From Allostella sp. ATCC 35155 (GTDB lineage Bacteria; Pseudomonadota; Alphaproteobacteria; ATCC43930; Allostellaceae), in the NCBI GenBank assembly GCA_006738865.1, contig AP019701.1:3096001-3160000 (forward strand): 64,000 nucleotides of DNA, read 5' to 3'. Both the position numbers and the translations under genes were made by a program. This document shows positions 52,012 through 62,898 of the stretch, piece after piece; position 1 is the first letter of the stretch, and each line of letters opens with the position of its first letter. The notes beneath the pieces are model-generated. The model ran no database searches and was not told where the DNA came from. It was given only the letters and a program-made list of their open reading frames with translations.

Positions 52012-52033
52012 GGCCCCGACTAGCTTCGGGGCC
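52012..52033 (+). terminator. Hairpin after thiY
   Basis: A perfect 8-bp stem GGCCCCGA/TCGGGGCC with a 6-base loop, 44 bp after the thiY stop. A second 7-bp stem GGGCCGC/GCGGCCC follows at 52046-52064. No T-run; a weak or factor-assisted terminator between the thi operon and the universal-stress gene is plausible. Confidence 0.45.
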
Positions 52034-52089
52034 ACCCAGGGAGAGGGGCCGCGGCAAGCGGCCCGCCCGACCGGAGGAAGGCCCCGCGC

Positions 52090-52920
52090 ATGACCGTCAA
52101 GACGATCCTCGTCCACCTCGCCAACGACGGCCAGGCCGAGAACAGAATGGGCACGGCCATCGCCCTGGGGCGGCGGCTGGGCGCGCATATCACGGCGCTC
52201 TATGTGACGGCTCCGGCGCAGATGCCGGCGGCAGTGACCGGCCGCGGCGCGTCGGCCGCCTATATCGCCGAGGCGGTCGCCATCGCGCGGGAGAAGGCGG
52301 ACGAGTTGCGCAAGCTCGTCGCCGAAACCTGCCGACGCGAGGGCGTCGCGATCGAACTCCATGTCGTCGACGGTGAGCCCATCGAGGCCATCAAGCTCGA
52401 GAGCCGCTTCGCGGACATCGCGCTGGTCGGCCAGAACCCCGCAATGACGCTGGACGACATCGTGTCCCTCCACCCGATGGAGGAACTGCCGCTGATGACG
52501 GCCTGCCCCTGCCTGGTGCTGCCGCACGGGCGGCCACCCGCCCCGTCCATCGGCCGGCGCGCGCTCATCGGCTGGAAGAATTCGCACACCACGGCGCGCG
52601 CGCTCCACGCAGCGGTGCCGCTGCTGGAATCGGCCGACTCGGCGGTGCTGATGGCGGTCAATCCGGACGGTGCGCCCGATCCGTCGGCCGAGGCGGCCGC
52701 GGCTTTCCTGCGCCGCCACGGCATCACGGTCGAGGTCCGCATCCAGCGCGGCGACGACGCCGACGCCGGCTCGACGCTGCTGGCGACCGCGGCGGCGATC
52801 GAGGCGGACCTGCTCGTGATGGGTGCCTACGGCCACACGCGCTGGCGCGAGATGGTGTTCGGCGGCGCGACCGCGCATGTCTGCCGGCACATGACCCTGC
52901 CGGTCCTCCAGGCGCATTGA
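52090..52920 (+). CDS. Tandem universal stress protein
   Basis: A 276-residue cytoplasmic protein with two UspA repeats: the first begins KTILVHLANDGQAENRMGTAI, the second contains ALIGWKNSHTTARALHAAV and ends in VMGAYGHTRWREMVFGG-type nucleotide-binding sequence (GxxGHxx-type near residue 252). Two-domain UspA proteins accumulate on starvation or stress; a specific trigger is unknown. It is followed by a hairpin and a convergent antiporter gene. Confidence 0.9.
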   Translation: MTVKTILVHLANDGQAENRMGTAIALGRRLGAHITALYVTAPAQMPAAVTGRGASAAYIAEAVAIAREKADELRKLVAETCRREGVAIELHVVDGEPIEAIKLESRFADIALVGQNPAMTLDDIVSLHPMEELPLMTACPCLVLPHGRPPAPSIGRRALIGWKNSHTTARALHAAVPLLESADSAVLMAVNPDGAPDPSAEAAAAFLRRHGITVEVRIQRGDDADAGSTLLATAAAIEADLLVMGAYGHTRWREMVFGGATAHVCRHMTLPVLQAH

Positions 52921-52923
52921 GGC

Positions 52924-52943
52924 GGCGGGGCGTTCGCCCCGCC
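52924..52943. terminator. Convergent hairpin terminator
   Basis: A perfect 8-bp stem GGCGGGGC/GCCCCGCC around GTTC, directly after the universal-stress gene and before the convergent antiporter stop. CCTTTT lies about 9 bp downstream on the plus strand. Probable transcription stop for the plus strand and possibly both. Confidence 0.55.
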
Positions 52944-52963
52944 CCCACGGCCCTTTTGGCTGC

Positions 52964-54397
52964 CTAGAGGAAGAAGACCAGCGTCGACAGCGCGAACAGC
53001 GGCAGCAGGAAGATGCAGGCCCAGGCCATGTAGCCGAAGAAGCTCGGCATCCGCACGCCGCGCTCCTCGGCGATCGCCTTGACCATGAAGTTCGGCGCGT
53101 TGCCGATATAGGTGTTGGCACCCATGAACACGGCGCCGGCCGAGATCGCCATCAGCGTCGTCGCGAGACTGCCGGTGAGCTGCACCGCGTCGCCGCCCGC
53201 CAGATTGTAGAAGACGAGGTAGGTCGGCGCGTTGTCGAGGAAGCTCGACAGGATGCCGGTCAGCCAGAAGTACCAGGCATCGATCGGCCGGCCGTCCGGC
53301 GTCGTCACCATCGCGACGAGCCCGGCCAGGGCGCCGTCGCGACCGGCCCGCAGGATGGCGATCATCGGCACGATGGTGATGAAGATGCCGGCGAACAGCT
53401 TCGCCACCTCCACGATCGGCCCCCACGAGAAGGCATTGCCGGCGCGGGTGTCCTGGGTCGTCAGGCGCAGCGACAGCATCCCGATCGCGACGAGGAGGAG
53501 ATTGGAGGCGATGCTCTCCAGCGGCACCGGCACATGATAGACGATGATGTCGACGCCGGAGTGCCAGATGCCGCGCAGCAGCACGGCGCCGACGATCGCC
53601 CCGAGCAGCAGGATGTTCACCCCGCCCTCGACCCCCAGCCGCTCGCCCGTCCGATCGTCGGGCGGACCGCTCGGCTCGCGCGAGAACAGGTAGGTGTCGA
53701 GCGCGAAGAAGATCACCAGCAGCATGGCCGCGATCAGCAGCATCGGCACGAGCAGGGCCGTCGTCGGCCAGAAGAAGGGCACGCCCTTGAGGAAGCCGAG
53801 GAACAGCGGCGGATCGCCGATCGGCGTCAGGGCGCCACCGATGTTGGCCACCAGGAAGATCAGGAAGACCATCACATGGGCTTGGTTCTTGCGCCAGGCG
53901 TTGGCCCGGATCAGCGGCCGGATCATCAGCATCGCCGCGCCGGTGGTGCCCATCCAGCTCGCCAGGACGGTGCCGATGGCGAGCATCGCCGTGTTGGTCG
54001 CTGGCGACGAGCGCAGGTCGCCGACGAGCCGGATGCCACCCGCGACGGTGAACAGCGCCCACAGCAGCACGATGAAGGGGACGTACTCCAGCAGCAGCGT
54101 GTGCAGGAGTTCGTAGGCCGCTACCGGGAGGCCGAAGATGATGACGGCCGGCACGATGAAGGCGACCGCCCAGGCGGCGGAAACCTTGCCGAAATGATGA
54201 TGCCAGAAGGCCGGCGCCACCAGGGGCATGATCGCGATCGACAGCAGGATCCCGGCGAAGGGGACGGCCCACCACAGGCCGAGCACCGCACCGTCGATAT
54301 GCGGGGCATCGACGGCCGCCGCCGCCGGGAACGCCGCCACCACAGAAACCCCCGAGGCAACCGCCCCGAGAACCCGCCGCGCCACCGTCATCCGCAT
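52964..54397 (-). CDS. Sodium/proton antiporter-like (NhaD/ArsB-CitM superfamily) permease
   Basis: A 477-residue integral membrane protein with about 12 hydrophobic segments and a possible cleaved N-terminal signal (MRMTVARRVLGAVASG...). The motif LIFLVANIGGALTPIGDPPLFLG and the later SSFLDNAPTYLVFYNLA are typical of Na+/H+ antiporters of the NhaD/NhaE and ion-transporter superfamily. Ion preference (sodium, arsenite, citrate) is not proved. The ATG at 54397 is selected because an upstream extension would cover the DedA gene. Confidence 0.85.
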   Translation of the reverse strand: MRMTVARRVLGAVASGVSVVAAFPAAAAVDAPHIDGAVLGLWWAVPFAGILLSIAIMPLVAPAFWHHHFGKVSAAWAVAFIVPAVIIFGLPVAAYELLHTLLLEYVPFIVLLWALFTVAGGIRLVGDLRSSPATNTAMLAIGTVLASWMGTTGAAMLMIRPLIRANAWRKNQAHVMVFLIFLVANIGGALTPIGDPPLFLGFLKGVPFFWPTTALLVPMLLIAAMLLVIFFALDTYLFSREPSGPPDDRTGERLGVEGGVNILLLGAIVGAVLLRGIWHSGVDIIVYHVPVPLESIASNLLLVAIGMLSLRLTTQDTRAGNAFSWGPIVEVAKLFAGIFITIVPMIAILRAGRDGALAGLVAMVTTPDGRPIDAWYFWLTGILSSFLDNAPTYLVFYNLAGGDAVQLTGSLATTLMAISAGAVFMGANTYIGNAPNFMVKAIAEERGVRMPSFFGYMAWACIFLLPLFALSTLVFFL

Positions 54398-54461
54398 TTC
54401 CCCCCGAAGAAGCTCGACCCGCCGCCACGCCCGGACGCCCCGGGCGCCCGGCGCCGCGCCG

Positions 54462-55073
54462 TCAGGCCGGCGGATTGGACACGTTGGGCGACACCGGGAC
54501 GGCCTGCGCGCGCCGCCGGTTCCGGCGTGCCCGCAATACCATGAGGACGGCAAACAACACGAGGCAGGTCAGCAGCACAAGCCCGATGCCATGGACCCAT
54601 TCGCCGGCGACGGCCTCGAACGCCTCGCCGAAGACATAGCCCGAGCCGGCAAAGGCCAGCGCCCAGACGAAGGCGGCGACGAAGTTGAGGGCGGCGAAGC
54701 GCAGCGGCTGGACCCGGGCCATCCCCAGCGAGAAGGAGGCGAAGTTGCGCACGCCGTAGATGAACCGGAAGCTCAGGATGAACCAGGTGCTGTTGCGCTG
54801 CACCTGGGCCAGCGCCCCTTCGACGCCGGACCGCCAACGCGGGAACTTCGCCAGAACCCGCGGCCCGTAGAGTCGGCCGATCCAGAAGTAGGTCTGATCG
54901 CCGCAGAAGCTGCCGAACCAGGCGCAGAAGAACAAAGTCCACCAGTCGAGCAGACCCTTCTGTGCCGCGACACCGGCAATGATGACGAACGTCTCTCCTT
55001 CGAGAAACGTCCACAGGAAGGTGACGACGTAGAACCAAGCCCCATAGTCGACGATCAGCTGCTCGACATTCAC
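54462..55073 (-). CDS. DedA/SNARE-associated (VTT) membrane protein
   Basis: A 203-residue VTT-domain membrane protein. Features include FLEGETFVIIAGVAA near residue 23, the GSFCGDQTYFWIGRLYG loop, SFRFIYGVRNFASFSLGMARV and a C-terminal span with a basic tail. DedA proteins are needed for membrane lipid/undecaprenyl-phosphate flipping and resistance in other bacteria. Gene ends 64 bp before the antiporter start. The 259-bp gap upstream is shared with divergent coxG. Confidence 0.88.
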   Translation of the reverse strand: MNVEQLIVDYGAWFYVVTFLWTFLEGETFVIIAGVAAQKGLLDWWTLFFCAWFGSFCGDQTYFWIGRLYGPRVLAKFPRWRSGVEGALAQVQRNSTWFILSFRFIYGVRNFASFSLGMARVQPLRFAALNFVAAFVWALAFAGSGYVFGEAFEAVAGEWVHGIGLVLLTCLVLFAVLMVLRARRNRRRAQAVPVSPNVSNPPA

Positions 55074-55159
55074 ATCCTGTCCTCGACCTTGATGGCGTCG
55101 GGAACTTGTCCGTTCCGGCCCCTGCCCGTTGCCCCGGCGGTCGATTGTTACGAATGCTT

Positions 55160-55234
55160 GACAATGCGCTCAAGCACGCCGCCGGAAGCGTCGCAAAGTT
55201 GCGCACAAGCATGTCGCCGTGCAAGCGCATTGTC
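55160..55234. repeat. Inverted repeat GACAATGCGCT, arms 53 bp apart
   Basis: Arms at 55160-55170 and 55224-55234 are perfect 11-bp complements in the DedA/coxG divergent gap. The spacing is too large for a single operator dimer but could bind two dimers that loop. The remainder of the gap is otherwise featureless, apart from likely promoters I cannot place. Confidence 0.4.
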
Positions 55235-55332
55235 GTGAAACCCCGGTAACCTCGCAGTGCCATGAGGTTGCCGCGCGCCGGGCCCGGCGATAGGTTCCGC
55301 CCTATCTGGGCCCAGCGCAGGAGCGATGCAAC

Positions 55333-56073
55333 ATGGACATGTCAGGGGAATACCGGATCGCCGCCCCGCGTGAGGCGGTGTGGGCCGCTCTCAACGACCC
55401 GGACCTGCTGCGTCAGTGCATTCCCGGCTGCGAGGAGATCGAGAAGACCTCGCCGACCGAGTTCACCGCCAAGGTGACGGCCAAGGTCGGGCCGGTGAAG
55501 GCCCGGTTCGGCGGCAAGGTCACCATGAGCGACCTCGATCCGCCCAACGGCTATCGCATCAGCGGCGAGGGCCAGGGCGGAGCGGCCGGCTTCGCCAAGG
55601 GCGGGGCCGAGGTCAAGCTGGAGCCGGACGGGGACGGCACGATCCTGCGCTATACGGTCAATGCCAATGTCGGCGGCAAGCTGGCGCAGATCGGTTCGCG
55701 CCTGATCGACGCCACCGCCCGCAAGATGGCGGAGGAGTTCTTCGGACGCTTCGCCGAACTGGTGGCCGCGAACGCGGCAGCTGCACCGGCCGCCGAGACG
55801 GTGGCCGCAGAGACCGTGGCGGATGAGCCCGTCGCTTCGCCGCCCCCGGCCGAGGCGACGGCCGCGACGCCATCGCCCGAGCCGCCCCAGCCACGGCCGG
55901 CGGAACCGTCCCAGCCGGAGCCGCAGCCGGCCGAGCCGCCCGCCGCCCGCCCCGCTCCGCCGCCACCGCCGGCCGCGACGCCGATCCGGCCGAAGATCAG
56001 CCCGTCGGTCTGGATCATCGGGCTGATCGCGCTCGCCGTGCTCATCCTGCTCGTGTTCGCGACGCCGCGCTGA
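55333..56073 (+). CDS. coxG: CoxG-like SRPBCC protein with C-terminal membrane anchor
   Basis: A 246-residue protein. Residues 1-145 are the CoxG domain (MSGEYRIAAPREAVWAALND, CEEIEKTSPTEF), which tethers CO dehydrogenase-type enzymes to the membrane. Residues about 150-220 are proline/alanine/glutamate rich, and a final hydrophobic span (about residues 224-242) anchors it. The gene leads the coxSLM set, about 160 bp upstream of coxS. Confidence 0.88.
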   Translation: MDMSGEYRIAAPREAVWAALNDPDLLRQCIPGCEEIEKTSPTEFTAKVTAKVGPVKARFGGKVTMSDLDPPNGYRISGEGQGGAAGFAKGGAEVKLEPDGDGTILRYTVNANVGGKLAQIGSRLIDATARKMAEEFFGRFAELVAANAAAAPAAETVAAETVADEPVASPPPAEATAATPSPEPPQPRPAEPSQPEPQPAEPPAARPAPPPPPAATPIRPKISPSVWIIGLIALAVLILLVFATPR

Positions 56074-56234
56074 GACTTGCGATACGGAGGCGGGCGGCGG
56101 CTTGACCTGACACCCCGTCCGGTCGACATTTGGCCGGTCACGGGGGTTTCGTGGACGCAAGGCGGCGGGCGCTGGGCAGCACCGCCGCCGCCCGCGTCGC
56201 GCATCGTTTGGACTTCGTACCTGAGGGAGGAATC

Positions 56235-56705
<471 letters not shown>

Positions 56706-56709
56706 CGCC

Positions 56710-59100
<2,391 letters not shown>

Positions 59101-59123
59101 CCGGCGCCAGGGAGAACGGATCC

Positions 59124-59918
59124 ATGTACAATTTCGAGTATCACAAGCCCGCTTCCGTCGCCGACGCCGCCGCCCTCATCGGCAAGGCGGAGGACGGCAA
59201 GCTGATGGCCGGCGGCATGACCCTGCTGCCGACCCTCAAGCAGCGCCTGGCCCAGCCCTCGGACCTGATCGACCTGGGCGGCCTCGCCGACCTCGTCGGC
59301 ATCAAGCGGGAAGGCAATGCCGTCGTCATCGGCGCGATGACGACGCATGGCGCCGTCGCCGCCTCGGCCGAGGTGAAGCAGGCCATTCCCGGCCTCGCCC
59401 AGCTTGCCAGCTGGATCGGCGACCCGGCGGTCCGCAACCGCGGCACGCTCGGCGGCTCGATCTGCAACAACGACCCGGCGGCCGACTATCCGGGCGCCGT
59501 GGTCGCGCTCGGCGCCACCGTCACCACCAACCAGCGCACGATCGCGGGCGAGGATTTCTTCACCGGCATGTTCGAGACCGCCCTCGAGGAGGGCGAGATC
59601 GTGCAATCGGTGAGCTTCCCGATCCCCGAGAAGGCGACCTACGAGAAGTTCCGCAACCCGGCCTCGCGCTATGCCATCGTCGGCGCCTTCGTGGCGAAGG
59701 GGCCGAACGGCGTCCGCGTCGCCATCACCGGCGCCGGTCCGACGGTGTTCCGCTGGAAGGAAGCCGAAGCCGCGCTGGCCGCCAACTTCTCGCCGTCCGC
59801 GATCGAGGGGCTGAAGCATCCGGCGGACGGCCTCAACGGCGACATCCACGCCTCGGCCGAATATCGCGCCCACCTCGTCGGCGTCATGACCAAGCGCGCG
59901 GTCGCCGCCGCAGGCTGA
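59124..59918 (+). CDS. coxM: Molybdenum hydroxylase FAD-binding medium subunit
   Basis: A 264-residue FAD subunit. The FAD sites are LMAGGMTLLPTLKQ near residue 28 and the RNRGTLGGSICNNDPAADYPG loop (about residues 103-123). GGGAGAACGGATCC precedes the ATG at 59124. It passes electrons from the small subunit to the respiratory chain or to oxygen. The gene order is S-L-M after G, and a strong terminator follows. Confidence 0.94.
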   Translation: MYNFEYHKPASVADAAALIGKAEDGKLMAGGMTLLPTLKQRLAQPSDLIDLGGLADLVGIKREGNAVVIGAMTTHGAVAASAEVKQAIPGLAQLASWIGDPAVRNRGTLGGSICNNDPAADYPGAVVALGATVTTNQRTIAGEDFFTGMFETALEEGEIVQSVSFPIPEKATYEKFRNPASRYAIVGAFVAKGPNGVRVAITGAGPTVFRWKEAEAALAANFSPSAIEGLKHPADGLNGDIHASAEYRAHLVGVMTKRAVAAAG

Positions 59919-59940
59919 TCGCCTAGCATTCGACAGGATG

Positions 59941-59973
59941 AGGCCGGCCGCAGCGATGTGGCCGGCCTTTTTT
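59941..59973 (+). terminator. Strong intrinsic terminator after coxM
   Basis: A perfect 9-bp stem AGGCCGGCC/GGCCGGCCT with a 10-base loop, followed by TTTTTT. The best intrinsic terminator in the window; it closes the coxGSLM unit, and the toxin gene on the other strand is not read in this direction. Confidence 0.9.
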
Positions 59974-60053
59974 CTTCTGCGACAGAACACGCCGATATGG
60001 CGGTCCAGCCACGCCGTCGGAGGGGCGCCGTCGGCGCCTGGCGCTTCCGGCAA

Positions 60054-60329
60054 TCAACGTGGCTTACGGGCCGCGTGACGGAACCGCTGCACAACGATTT
60101 CGATAGGGGTCACGCGATAGAAGATGACATAGGGATACGGTGTCACCACCACGCGCCGCACCCCTTGGCGGCTCGTCGCCTGTCCGGCCTGCGGATGATC
60201 GAGGAGAACGGCAAGGACCGTTTCCGTGCGCTGCGCGACACGCCCTGCTCCCAGTGGCGATCGAGCGTCGATGTAGGAAAGCGCCTGTTCGATCTGGCGC
60301 AGCGCAGTCTGCGTGAATCGCAGCTTCAC
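60054..60329 (-). CDS. RelE/ParE-family toxin
   Basis: A 91-residue ParE/RelE-fold toxin: MKLRFTQTALRQIEQALSYID at the start (GTG codon), VVVTPYPYVIFYRV in the middle strand, and a basic tail RHAARKPR. GTG at 60329 overlaps the antitoxin stop by 4 bp. ParE members poison gyrase, RelE members cleave ribosome-bound mRNA; sequence does not tell which. Located between the cox terminator and hyuA. Confidence 0.88.
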   Translation of the reverse strand: MKLRFTQTALRQIEQALSYIDARSPLGAGRVAQRTETVLAVLLDHPQAGQATSRQGVRRVVVTPYPYVIFYRVTPIEIVVQRFRHAARKPR

Positions 60330-60562
60330 CTGCGATATTTCGCAAACACCGATTCGACTTCGCCAGCCGTCGCCAGTTCGCCCCGCGCCATCTCGGCGTC
60401 GGCCTCGATCAGGTCGGCTTCTTCTTCGGAGGTGAGTTCGTAGACCGTCTCGCTGTGGCCGGCGAGGCGCAGCATCATGCGTGCGAAATCGTCCTGCGCT
60501 TCGGGGGGCAGGGCGCGCATACGCTCGATTGCCTGCTCGAGAAGGGCCGTCATGGCATTCAT
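60326..60562 (-). CDS. Cognate antitoxin of the ParE/RelE toxin
   Basis: A 78-residue protein upstream of, and 4 bp overlapping, the toxin gene. It has an amphipathic N-terminal helix (ALLEQAIERMRALPPEAQDD), then acidic EEEADLIEADAE and the tail VESVFAKYRR. These features match small antitoxins paired with ParE in alphaproteobacteria; no clear DNA-binding motif is seen. The GTCACCCGCG/CGCGCGTGAC imperfect repeat at 60614-60636 is a possible operator. Confidence 0.8.
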   Translation of the reverse strand: MNAMTALLEQAIERMRALPPEAQDDFARMMLRLAGHSETVYELTSEEEADLIEADAEMARGELATAGEVESVFAKYRR

Positions 60563-60717
60563 TCTCGCACGAGCCCGCGCCGGTCACAACGCCATCGCGC
60601 CGCGCCCATGGTCGTCACCCGCGCCACGCGCGTGACCGATCGCACGGGGGCGGCCGGCTTCGGCACGGGACAGACGCACCGGGGGCTTCTTTCCAGAAAC
60701 GGCACCGCTCCGCCTCT

Positions 60718-60741
60718 CGCAGTGAAATAACTTTCACTGCG
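60718..60741 (+). promoter_or_regulatory. Perfect inverted repeat CGCAGTGAAA-TAAC-TTTCACTGCG upstream of hyuAB
   Basis: Two complementary 10-bp arms with a 4-bp spacer, 139 bp before hyuA. The TGAAA-N4-TTTCA core resembles operators described for RpiR-family regulators, but the assignment is only by pattern. AT-rich in an otherwise GC-rich setting. No regulator gene is present within the window near it. Confidence 0.5.
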
Positions 60742-60759
60742 CCCGCGCCCGGGTCTAAC

Positions 60760-60788
60760 CTTCGCATCTGCGAAGCGGCCATGGCCGC
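60760..60788. repeat. Adjacent palindromes CTTCGCA-TC-TGCGAAG and GCGGCCATGGCCGC
   Basis: Two perfect dyads share one base (60775), 92 bp upstream of the preferred hyuA start. The second encloses an ATG (60781) that is in frame with hyuA and could be an alternative start, though no ribosome-binding site precedes it. They may be operator arms or an mRNA hairpin. Confidence 0.45.
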
Positions 60789-60879
60789 TGACACCTTCCG
60801 TGACGATGGCCGGACCGACCGGGCGCGCCCGCGATCTCCGAACGCGCGCCCACGGCCGGAGCGATGGAGACGCAAGAGG

Positions 60880-62898
60880 ATGCATCGAGTAGGGGTCGAG
60901 ATCGGCGGTACCTTCACTGATCTCGTGGCGTTCGGGCCGGACGGGGTGTCGATCCGCAAGGTGCCGAGCGTGCCGGCGCGGCCGGACGAAGGGGCCTTCG
61001 CGGCGCTCGCCGCCTTGGGCATGCCGATCGCCGGCATCGGCGAGTTCATCCATGGCTCGACCGTGGCGACCAACGCCGTCCTGGAGCGCAAGGGCGGGCG
61101 GCTCGCCTTCCTGGTCACCAAGGGGTTCCGCGACATCCTGCTGCTGCAGCGGCACGACCGGACGCGCATCTTCGACCTCTTCTACAAGAAGCCGGAGCCG
61201 CTGGCCGCCCGCGCGGACACCTTCGAAGTGCCCGAGCGCATCGCCGGCGACGGCTCGGTGCTGGAGCCGCTCGACCTCGCCGCCGTCGGCCCGATCCTCC
61301 GGGCGCGCCTCGCCGGCCGCTACGACGCCGTCGCCATCTGCCTCATCAACGGCTTCCTCAACCCCGCGCACGAAGAGGCGCTGGCCGCCTGGATCGCGGC
61401 CGAGCTGCCGGAACTGCGCGTCACCTGCTCCCATCGCGTCACCGGCGAGTTCCGCGAGTACGAGCGGGCCACCGCGACGACCATGTCGGCCTTCGTCCAG
61501 CCGGTCGTCGACGGCTATCTCGGCCGCATCGAGGACGGGCTCGCCCGCGGCGGCTTCAACGGCCACTGCACGATGATGCAGTCGAACGGCGGCCGCGTTC
61601 CCTTCCGCGCGATCCGCGACAATCCGATCACCGCGCTGCTGTCCGGCCCGGCCGCCGGCGTCACCGGCGCGGTACGGCAGGCCGGCCTCTCCGGCTTCCG
61701 CGACATCATCACCCTCGACATCGGCGGCACCAGCGCCGACGTCGCGCTCGTCCGCGACGGCAAGCCCGACTGGGCGCGCGAGACCAAGATCGACGGCCTG
61801 CCGATCCGCATGCCGATGGTCGACATCGTCACCATCGGCGCCGGCGGCGGCAGCATCGTCTGGTCCGACGATGGCGGCATGTTGCGGGTCGGACCCGAGA
61901 GTGCGGGCGCCCTGCCCGGCCCCGCCTGCTACGGCAAGGGCGGCACCCGGCCGACGCTGACCGACGCGCACGTCCTCTGCGGCCGGCTGCCGCGCGACGC
62001 GCGTCTCGCCGGCTCGATGGCGCTCGACGGCGACGCCGCGGCAGCCGCCTTCGGTCCCGTCGCCGATGCCTTCGGGCGCCCCCCGGTGGCGCTGGCGGAG
62101 GATGCGGCCCGCCTCGCCGACGGCAACATCGTCGCCGCCATCCGCCTCGTCTCGACCGAGCGCGGCCGCGACCCGCGCGAGTTTGCCCTCGTCCCCTATG
62201 GCGGGGCCGGCCCGCTGCACGCCGCCCGCGTCGCCGACGCGCTGGGCATCCAGACGGTGGTGGTGCCGCCCGATCCCGGCGTCGTCTCCGCCTACGGGCT
62301 GCTGGTCGCCGACCAGATGCTGGACGAGACCCGCACCCGGCGCACGCCGCTCGACGAGAAGGCACCGGACACCGTGCGCGAGATCGCCGGCCAGCTCACG
62401 GCGGGCCTGAAGGCCCGCGCCGCCGCGCTCGGCCTCGAAGGCACGCCCGAGTTCGAGATGTCGCTCGACATGCGCTATGTCGGCCAGGCCTACGAGATCG
62501 ACGTGCCGGTCGACCTCGCTGCCCTCGACGGGCTCGACGCGGCGACGCTCGCGGCCGGCTTCGCCGTCGCCCACAAGCGCATCTACGAGCATGGCGCGGT
62601 CAAGGGGAAGGCGGTCGAGATCGTCTCCTTCCGCGCCCGCCTGCGCCTGCCCCAGGGCGAGGTGCCGGCGCTTCGCCTCGGCAGCCGCACCGCCGCCCGG
62701 CCGGCCCAGCCGATCCGGATCTTCGAGGGCGAGGCCTGGGTCGACGCGGTCGAGGTCGGCCGCGGTGCGGTCGCCACGGGCAGCAGCATCGCCGGCCCCG
62801 CGATCGTCACCGACACCACCGCCACCACCTATGTCCCGACGGGCTGGACGGCCGAGGCCGACGCCCACGACAACCTCATCCTGCGGAGGTCCGCATGA
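60880..62898 (+). CDS. hyuA: Hydantoinase/oxoprolinase subunit A
   Basis: A 672-residue protein of the HyuA family, which with HyuB hydrolyses hydantoins or 5-oxoproline in an ATP-dependent way. The ATPase-like fold shows GVEIGGTFTDLV near the N terminus, a second IITLDIGGTSADVALV near residue 280 and GAGGGSIVW. ATG at 60880 aligns with the family start MHRVGVEIGGTFTD. It overlaps hyuB by 4 bp. Substrate specificity is not resolved; related acetone carboxylase-type enzymes cannot be excluded. Confidence 0.9.
   Translation: MHRVGVEIGGTFTDLVAFGPDGVSIRKVPSVPARPDEGAFAALAALGMPIAGIGEFIHGSTVATNAVLERKGGRLAFLVTKGFRDILLLQRHDRTRIFDLFYKKPEPLAARADTFEVPERIAGDGSVLEPLDLAAVGPILRARLAGRYDAVAICLINGFLNPAHEEALAAWIAAELPELRVTCSHRVTGEFREYERATATTMSAFVQPVVDGYLGRIEDGLARGGFNGHCTMMQSNGGRVPFRAIRDNPITALLSGPAAGVTGAVRQAGLSGFRDIITLDIGGTSADVALVRDGKPDWARETKIDGLPIRMPMVDIVTIGAGGGSIVWSDDGGMLRVGPESAGALPGPACYGKGGTRPTLTDAHVLCGRLPRDARLAGSMALDGDAAAAAFGPVADAFGRPPVALAEDAARLADGNIVAAIRLVSTERGRDPREFALVPYGGAGPLHAARVADALGIQTVVVPPDPGVVSAYGLLVADQMLDETRTRRTPLDEKAPDTVREIAGQLTAGLKARAAALGLEGTPEFEMSLDMRYVGQAYEIDVPVDLAALDGLDAATLAAGFAVAHKRIYEHGAVKGKAVEIVSFRARLRLPQGEVPALRLGSRTAARPAQPIRIFEGEAWVDAVEVGRGAVATGSSIAGPAIVTDTTATTYVPTGWTAEADAHDNLILRRSA

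Larger units (their letters stand above)
60563..60879. other. 317-bp divergent gap with three palindromes
   Basis: No gene I would support lies here between the antitoxin and hyuA. It holds an imperfect 10-bp inverted repeat at 60614-60636 (one mismatch), a perfect 10-bp inverted repeat at 60718-60741 (CGCAGTGAAA-TAAC-TTTCACTGCG), a perfect 7-bp repeat CTTCGCA-TC-TGCGAAG at 60760-60775, and a 14-bp palindrome GCGGCCATGGCCGC at 60775-60788. The last three lie 90-160 bp ahead of hyuA and probably form its regulatory region. Confidence 0.6.

Noticed and set aside
60559-62868. 769-residue minus-strand open frame opposite hyuA
   Set aside because: Antisense shadow of hyuA; no recognisable motif.
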